This document shows positions 57,095-64,000 of a DNA stretch of 64,000 bases, piece after piece; position 1 is the first letter of the stretch, and each line of letters begins with the position of its first letter. Location of the stretch: contig JAYKYS010000001.1 of NCBI GenBank assembly GCA_036924285.1, positions 6,349,501-6,413,500 on the forward strand, read 5' to 3'. The notes under the pieces were generated by a model that did not search any database, was not told the DNA's origin, and was given only the letters and a program-made list of their open reading frames with translations. Both the position numbers and the translations under genes were made by a program. The stretch comes from Asterella californica (Eukaryota; Streptophyta; Marchantiopsida; Marchantiales; Aytoniaceae).

Positions 57095-58836
57095 TGTGGT
57101 GCCCACAAATTACAGGATTCACAAATTTCTGAAATTTTCGAGATTTATAACTTATTTGTATAACTGAAGAAGCGTTGTTACTTAAGATTACGGCTTCCTT
57201 AGCAGGAAGATGATCTTAAGGGCTGTTTGTAATAATAAGTTGACTTCTTCGAAAGACGACCGTCTTCCAAAGAACGTAAGGAGTAGGTGCACCTACCAGG
57301 TAGCACCAAATCGGTTAGGTAGGTCAGAAGGGTCGAAACTCCTAAACTGCGGGGAAGATGCGCATGAAGCGCATTAGCACAGAAACCTACCTACTTCTCG
57401 CATCGAGAGATTGGAGAACGAGAAGATCGATTCAGGCAGCGAGTTGATTTGAGTGAGGAAATCAGCGAGTGAAATCGAGTGAGGTTAAGATCGATTCGAA
57501 GCTAGAAGAAAGGTGAAGTCGAATTGCTGAGCGCAGAAGAGTGTCGAGCTTCGGTTTTCTGTGAGCTCCCGGAAGCTGACATTGGAGGGTGGCTGAGTGG
57601 AATCGAAGGTGGAATTGAGGCGTAGTCAGAAGCTGGCCGCGGAAGCAGCCTTGTGGGATCGCATTGGAGCTAGAACCAGAGCCAGAAGCGCGCGGAAGAA
57701 CGAAGATAGCTCAGGAAGTCGACAGAAGACAGTAGAGGTTCTTCCCATGTTCTCTTCTCTTCCCCACTGCTTCTCGCTTTTGTTCGGTATCCCTCGCGCT
57801 TCCTCGGTGGTTTGCAGGCAACCTGATCGATCGATTCCCCCATCCTTATTTTCCTATTGTGACATTGGGCACGGAAGTGCTGCCCAATTTCTGTCAGACA
57901 TCTTCTTGCTTCTTCCCGAGTTCAATTCGAGCTTCCTTACTCCTAGCCCTCAAATTGGAGATCCTAGCTATCAATTTCCCTACCCAACCATCCCTCTACT
58001 CCCGAAACCTTGAACAGAAGACGCTTCGGAAGATTGGAACATCTTCGGAAGACTGTCTTCGGAAGACGCTTCAGTAGCTTGACTATCTTCGGAAGTCGAC
58101 TGTGCACAATTCCTATCAAGAGTGGATTTGCTTTGCTTTTGTGATAAGAGAGGCTTGGTACGAATTCCGAGTGGCTTGGTGAGTTGTTTGTTGTTTCGAG
58201 AAGTTGGAAGTCGGGAACTAGGCTTGTGCCTCCCGGTCTTCCAAGCTTCTCAAATCCACATCTTCCTAGAGAGACTAGAAGAGTAGAAAGACTGACAAAA
58301 TGCGCAAGAAGACATGAGAGTCCATTTCGGGTCTCTTCTGTCTGACCCATAGCAGCCCATTCCTTCTTCTTCCCGAACTTAGGAGAGAGTCGTGAGAAGT
58401 CTTGCTGGCAGAATCTGGAGAGAATGGTCGAGGGTCATGTCTTCCCACCGAGCAGTAAGCTTCTTCTGAGTGTGTATGAGAGGTGAGAAGTCAAAAAACA
58501 GAGTGCAAATGTCTTGAGTCTGTTGTGAGGATAGATTGCGCGTAGGAAGAAGAAGACAGGTGAGACCAGTGAAGGGAAGCCTGACTTCGGGAGGTCTTCC
58601 GAGAAAAACATTGAATCGGAAGCTGTCCCGGAGGTCTTCTCAGAGGCCACTGTCACCGCAGGAGTCCGCAACCATCTTCTGAACCTGTTATGCACTCTAC
58701 TTCTCGCCGAGTAGTTGTCTTCTAGAAGACTAGTTTCATCTTCTGAGAAGTAGAAGCTAGACTGTGGGCACTTGGGAAGGACTGAGCCTTCAGCTCACAG
58801 TAAGTGCGTGTGGCTTAGTGCAACAGATCTTCCAAT

Positions 58837-61123
58837 ATGTCGATGCATCCTCGAGGGTTGGTGTTACTCGCATCGGAGTTGGTCGAGACCACACCCTTCC
58901 TTAAGGAGTTGGGTCTCGACTTCTTTCGGGGGAATTGGAACCTCGCCGACCAAGGACTTCTGGAGGAGGTTTTGGCAACCTTACCACCTCGCAACCGTGT
59001 ACCTGCGAAAGTAGGAGTAGCTCGAGGAAGACCATCTTCCTGGACCGAAGATTGGTGGCGCAGGGCCTTCCACATGCCAGAATCCGAGGACCGAGGGTAT
59101 TGGCTCGAGAAGAAGATCTTGCCCATGATCGTGAGAAAGTGACATGTGCCTGGAAGCACAACTTGTCTCTTCCTGGAGGACAGGCAGAAAAGGAACGGGT
59201 GGAAGATCGAATCTTACCGGGAGCCGAAGAAGCGACTTCTCGCGAAGCTGTTTCTACATCTCTTTCCCAAGGGGAAAGCGCAGAAGACGAGGTACCTTGG
59301 ACATCAGGACGTAGAGTTAATGGAAGCAGTGTGGGATGAGGGAGTGCCCGTCAACTGGGGCTCATTCTTTCACATATATGTACAGACGGAGCTAGCGTAC
59401 TTGGGTACCCCGGCGGGAGGACACTTGACACCTTTCCTCTGCTATTTGTACGTAGCCATGGGGGACCTCACGGAAGGACAGTTGGTGAAGTATGGACCGA
59501 CAGCACAACCTGAGGCGAAGGAGGAGACCTTCGAAGAAGACGACCGAGCAGCAGCCGCAACTCCCCCTCCCACTCTGATGCCGCAGCTGAGGCCCGGCTC
59601 TCATCAGAAGACGCTTCTGGTGAGAGAAGACGACTCCAGTGGGTCGGAAGACGTCACGCCGCTGAGGAAGATGGGCCCTAGAAGTGTACTTAGGAAGACC
59701 ACCTCCCTCATTCATTCGGGATCGGAGTCTGACTCGGAGGAAGAACTGCTGAGTACCCGACCGGAGCAGAAGATCGCTTCTGCCACACCAGGGAGTCTTC
59801 CGAAGACTCCAGAAGACGTAGGATGGATGGATACTCCTACTGCGATGCGGGGAAGCGCAGTGAAGAGGACCGCTTCTACCATGGGGAGAGATCTTCCACC
59901 CCGGAAGATGAGAAGAGTAGCTTCTTCTCGTGTGCAGAAGATGAAGGCCACAGTGGTGGAAGAGACATCATTGCCTCTAGAAGACAAGGTCGCCACCTCC
60001 GATCGGATGGTGGAGATGAACCTGTCTTCCACAGGAAGGAGACTGGAAGAGTTCAATGCCTTCTTCCATGCAGAGATCCAGCTATGGAGTTGCTGGAGAA
60101 GAGAGCGAAGGCTCAGGAGAAGTCGCTACAGTCTGGATTCGGTCTGCGCACCTTGATGCGTTAGGAAGAAGGTCAGATGAGACAGAAGCGCTGGAAGCTA
60201 ATCTCCGCACCACGGAGAAGCTCGCAACGAGGAGCAAGGCGGAAGCAGCCGCTTCTGCCAAGGAGCTGACCCAACTGAGGAAGAGCAACCAGGAGTTGCA
60301 GACGCGTTTACAACAGCGCGACCAAGAGGTTTTCCGAGTGCGGGGGAAGATCACCGTCCTCGCAGAAGAGAGGACAACATGGAAGACGCAGCGGGAAGCC
60401 GTAGAAGCGCGCGTTGCAGCTGAGAAGATGCAACAGGAAGCAGCGAAATATCGTGCGCAAGAGATGCTAGCACAGTCGGTGGAAGCGCTTCGGAAGAAGT
60501 TCAACTTCACCGCGGGTAGGAAGTTGCTTACCTTGGCTAGAGACTGGGACAAGGAGTCCAGAGCGAGGTTGGTCGAGTGCAAGGAGAGCATGTTCAGATA
60601 TTTGGATCGGCAGATAGAGGGAGTGAAGACACTCTATGGTCTTCCCTTGATTCCGTCACCTACAACCGCATCTTCCCAAGCTCCAGCACCATCGACTGGA
60701 TCCGGATTGGAGAAGGAGGAGTTCGACCTCGCTGTCCACTTGGTAGTGACAGCGTTGGAAGCCGAGAAGACACCGGAAGATGCCTCGGAAGACAGGATGT
60801 CTTCTGAAAGACAAGAAGAAGAACCGTCTTCTCAAGTATTCCGCGTGGAGGAAGCGACTTCCCCGGACCCCTATGAGGTCGCCATGGTCCCTAGTACTGC
60901 ACCAGTGTCTCAGAAGAGCGAGGAAGCACCACTCGACTCCGCTTCCCAGAAGACGCTTCTGTCTTCTGAAGCAGCAGCAGCAGAACCAGCGACGAACGTG
61001 GAGGAGAAAGCCACCTCAGTGACACCCGAGGTAATCGCAGGGCTTTCTAGCTTATCAGAAGCCGCGTTAGGAGCTCCGATAGGGGTAGATCAGGTAGAGA
61101 TTGCCACCGAGCAATCAGAGTAG
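58837..61123 (+). pseudogene. LTR-encoded reading frame of G2, 3' copy
   Basis: Best-kept copy of the LTR frame, sense to the element. From the ATG at 58837, 101 codons to a TGA at 59140; the same frame then runs on from 59146 to about 60060; after a frameshift it continues at 60056-61123. Predicted features: a globular N-terminal region including 'PVNWGSFFHIYVQTELAYLG' (about residues 180-200), an acidic Ser-rich part, a basic Arg/Lys patch, a long coiled coil (about 60190-60510), and a Glu/Pro/Ser-rich tail. No catalytic motif recognised. Being inside the LTR, each element carries two copies. It could be an accessory protein captured by the element; coding function is inferred from length and composition. 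Confidence 0.6.
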
Positions 61124-61701
61124 ATAGTAACCGACGTTGACATCTCCAGATTTAGTAGGAACCGAACATGCTATCTTAAGGGTGGCAGTTTTCAGTGTAA
61201 AATTAGTTAGGCAACCATGTGGCAGAGTAGGTAGCGCAAGAACAGGAAAGGGAAACCGTTTGTATGTGGAGGGGCAGCTTTTCTCTCCCTGATGGTGGTT
61301 CCTTCTGTTCTCTTGTGGTGGATGCATAAGTAGGATCGAAGAGTAGGAAATCTAGTTCGTTAGTGACACACACTACACCCGATGTTAGAGACATACGAAT
61401 AGACTAGGATTATACCGGAGGGGTCTGCATGCTCGGTACCAGCAGTGGTTCGAAGATGTAGATAGAGGTAGTGGACAATTTAGGAACAGGGAACGGCATC
61501 CTCGTGCAGTCTTGTTGGCTAAATTGTTGTGTCGAGGAGTAGGCGCAAGAAGTAGGAGGAGTGAGCTTCCCAATGCTAATGTGACATCTTCTCGAGGAAT
61601 GGATTGCGAATTTGAGTGCAGAAGCTTTATTCGTGTCTTCTAGGTGGTGGGTTTTCTTGGATTCACTCTCAATTGTGCATGAGAAGTGTTCTTCTTGAGT
61701 G

Positions 61702-62620
61702 GCGGTGACTGTCAGCAGTTGTGGAATTGCAGCTTGGCTCGTTTAGTAGAGCACGTCAGATCTATGTACGGATGGTCTGATGGGTAAGGGATCCCAGAAG
61801 ACATAGTAGTCGGAGCAGCGAAGAGAAGAAGAAAGAAGCTTTCTTCCCACAACAGAAGACAACATCTTCAAGTAGAAGACGGTGCAACTGTACACATGTT
61901 TGTTGTCTTCCTCCCCAAACTATTACAAGCAAGGATGGCTTGTTAGTCAGGATCCGGACTAGAAGCCTATCGGAATCTTAATTTCTCCTTTTCATCTTGT
62001 TTTTCTCTTGTTTGGATTTTCCCTTCTTCCCCATCTTCTCTCTTCTTCCCCATCTTCATACCTTCTTCTAGTGAGCTTCCGAGACTTCTATTGAGCTTCC
62101 GTGAAAGTGCATGCTGTTGTAGTGCTGCAGGAAGATCATTTCCGTAGGCAGAAGCCTGGGAAGGCTACAGGGGGCATACACCCTATGATTAATCTAACTC
62201 GTTGGAATGTGAGTGTGAGAGTAAGGTGTAACAGCCGTACTAGTTGACTTCTGCGAAGCAAGACAGTCTTCTGGAGGTGTGAGAAGCCGAGTTGAACCTC
62301 CAGAAGCCGAGAATTACTTCGGGAAGACGGTACTGAAAAGACCGGAAGAAGTGATCTGGAAGCAAGAAGAGCGTCTTCCCGAACTTCTCTGTGAATAGTT
62401 GTGTGATATTTTAGTTAGTAGTCGTTTGTTTAGGTCTAGAGCACCTTTTGGAATGTGTGGAAGACGCGTGGTTTTGTGAGAAGACGGGATTTCTAGACAA
62501 AACCCGTGTGTTTGTGTGTTTGAACAGATCTTAGAACTTAGAGCAGCGTTACTTGTGCAAATCCTCTGTGGGAACGATATCTTGTATACTAAATGGGCAA
62601 AAGGAGTAATCCTGCGACAC
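61702..62620. repeat. terminal segment of the G2 3' LTR, opposite orientation to the 5' LTR
   Basis: Reverse complement of 36979-37876, rich in GAAGAC/GTCTTC. Together with the last four bases it makes up the end of the LTR. Confidence 0.85.
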
Positions 62621-62629
62621 TACAAGAAC

Positions 62630-64000
62630 ACTAGAATAGAACTATGTTCCCACATCCTCTTGATCATCTATCATTTCCTTCTCACCGTAATACCTAGCCC
62701 TTGATAACATATCTGCCACAAGATTGTCTTTTCCCGCAATATGTCTAAACTCCGGGTTCAAGGACTTGATATATGCTATCCACCTCAACATAGCAATATC
62801 TGGAGTTGTACAGCTAGTGATCATTCCCAAGAGAGGTAAACAATCTGTCTCCACAACCACATGTGCTCCTATCAAGTATTCCTTGTCACTCTTCATTGCA
62901 GTAACTACTCCTCATAGCTCTCTCTTGACCTGAGGGTAATCTCTCTGCCGTGAACTTAACACCTTAGCTCCAAAACGCACCACATATCTATTTCCATCCT
63001 CGTCATCTTGTCCTACAGCCCATCCAATACCAATAGGACTAGTATCAACAGTAAGGATAACAGATCTGCCCAACTCATATGTTACCTTCCGTAGAGTTGG
63101 TGGTGAATCCAAAAGATCCTTCAACTTTCTCATAGATTCACTTTGCTCCTCTTGCCACTGAAATCTTTGCCCCTTCCTCAACAACTTGTACAACGGATCT
63201 GCTACATGAGCAAAGTGTGGAATCCATATATGGTAAAACACACATGCACCTAGAAACCTCCTCACCTCGGTAACTGACCCACATGTCTCCTTCATTCTTC
63301 GAATGGCATCAACCTTGTTTGGACAAGGTTTCCGACCATAAGATCCACATAGGTGCCCCACAATCAACACCTCTTGTTCTCCAAATACAGACTTTGCTCC
63401 TGATAAAGTCAAATGAACCTCCTCCAATCGACTCAATATCTTATCGCAGTCAACTATATGGTCTGCAACAAACTTACGGCACCCCCTCTGATCCTTTACC
63501 TCATTCTTCTCCTCCTCAGCACACCCTTTGATCGGCACATCATCAAGGAATGGCATAGTTTTTTCAGGAATGAAATCCCTCAAAACTTTATTCATGCCAT
63601 TCATCATATGTGCTACAGAATTGGTAGCACTTTGTGGCAAGGTGCACATCCTTAGTAACTCCAAAGGTGTCCTCATTGTAGTCAAGTCTCTACTCTCAAA
63701 GGATAACTGAAACTGATCATAACCTGAATATAAGTCTCCCATTGAATAGATAGCACGACCATCAAAAGCCTCTGTAAACTCGTCTACAATAACTCCTATA
63801 CCCATATTCCTGATAGTCACTTTGTTAACTGGCTGCATATCTTGAATGAATCTCAAAGCTCCACTCTTCTTCGAAACAATAAACCATCTGCTAGAGTAGG
63901 GAGCTATAGATGGTTCCAAGATACCCATCCTAATCCTCTCATTGAGCAAGTCTATCAGCTTTGGTAGATGAGCTCTAGGTACAGGGATAGGACGTAGATT
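62630..64000 (-). pseudogene. G1prime reverse transcriptase and RNase H
   Basis: Minus-strand frames 62912-63949 and 62642-62896 encode the G1-type RT ('SKKSGALRFIQDMQP', catalytic PFLDDVPIKG) and RNase H ('VILTVDTSPIGIGWAVG', 'DMLSRARYY'). A stop near 62912 replaces the Trp that follows 'KREL' in G1. The frame then meets the G2 target duplication at 62625-62629 and continues at 32156. It runs off the right edge towards gag. Confidence 0.9.

Larger units (their letters stand above)
32157..62624 (+). mobile_element. G2, very large gypsy LTR retrotransposon (Tat/Athila-like)
   Basis: LTRs at 32157-37877 and 57095-62624 flank gag, protease, RT, RNase H and integrase. The element is bounded by a 5-bp target duplication AGAAC (32152-32156 and 62625-62629) within G1prime pol. 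Without its 12.5-kb nested insertion it measures about 18 kb, in the range of Tat-lineage giants. The primer-site region resembles the Tat/Athila site. All coding parts are broken by stops or frameshifts, and the LTRs differ visibly, so it is an older copy than G1. Confidence 0.9.
57095..62624 (+). repeat. 3' LTR of G2 (5.5 kb)
   Basis: Starts TGTGGTGCCCAC and ends ...CACTACA before the AGAAC duplication. Collinear with the 5' LTR up to 61701 apart from small indels. Its last ~920 bp is in the opposite orientation to the 5' LTR. Confidence 0.88.
22945..64000 (-). mobile_element. gypsy element G1prime (minus strand), split into three segments
   Basis: Minus-strand member of the G1 family. Segments: 3' LTR and pol end (22945-24476), integrase region (30971-32156), RNase H and RT (62630-64000 and beyond). 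The gaps are filled by G3 (24477-30970) and G2 (32157-62624). Its pol, read across the gaps, runs collinear with intact G1 pol, with stops and frameshifts. Gag and the 5' LTR lie beyond the right edge. Confidence 0.9.

Overview
The window looks like a transposon-dense intergenic region of a plant nuclear genome. It holds plant-type Ty1/copia and Ty3/gypsy LTR retrotransposons, long AT-rich spacers, no operons or Shine-Dalgarno sites, and only one candidate host gene. A large gypsy element with a Tat/Athila-like primer site points to a streptophyte plant. The fungal-like gypsy Pol and a methyltransferase-bearing gypsy element fit a non-seed plant (bryophyte, lycophyte or fern) or a charophyte better than a flowering plant, but this placement is an inference.

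Layout. Positions 1-1000 hold a tandemly duplicated scrap of copia pol with long fold-back arms. Positions 1000-7500 are mostly unassigned, with one candidate minus-strand gene (5000-5548) and an interlocked double hairpin (4021-4116). Positions 7500-12800 hold a cluster of diverged direct and inverted repeats. Positions 12800-16600 are unassigned AT-rich DNA. From 16612 to the right edge almost everything is one nest of retrotransposons. Copia element C1 (from 16612) is interrupted at 22945 by a minus-strand gypsy element, here called G1prime, which runs past 64000. G1prime is itself split twice. G3 (24477-30970) is a gag-only LTR element. G2 (32157-62624, target duplication AGAAC) is a very large gypsy with 5.5-5.7 kb LTRs. 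The G2 integrase is split at about 43941/56443 by a minus-strand gypsy fragment, G4, which ends inside a DNA cytosine-methyltransferase-like domain. The G4 gag is split by G1 (46268-54973), a young plus-strand gypsy with LTRs of equal length (1373 bp each) that look identical where compared, and with intact gag and pol.

How the parts relate. G1, G1prime and G3 are one family. They share LTR ends (TGTCG...CGACA), and G1 and G3 also share an 18-nt primer-site region and the same 3' end and polypurine tract. G3 has gag but no pol, so it was probably mobilised by a G1-type Pol. G1 has a textbook-looking -1 frameshift signal (slippery GGGTTTT, 6-nt spacer, 12-bp stem) joining gag-protease to pol. 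G2 carries a long decayed reading frame inside each LTR, and the last ~0.9 kb of the LTR is inverted between its two copies. All elements except G1 carry stops and frameshifts and are relics.

Most notable observations: the methyltransferase-like domain in G4, the frameshift signal in G1, the giant ORF-bearing LTRs with a flipped segment in G2, the gag-only partner G3, the extreme GAAGAC/GTCTTC enrichment across G2, and many short near-perfect inverted repeats that look like template-switch products.
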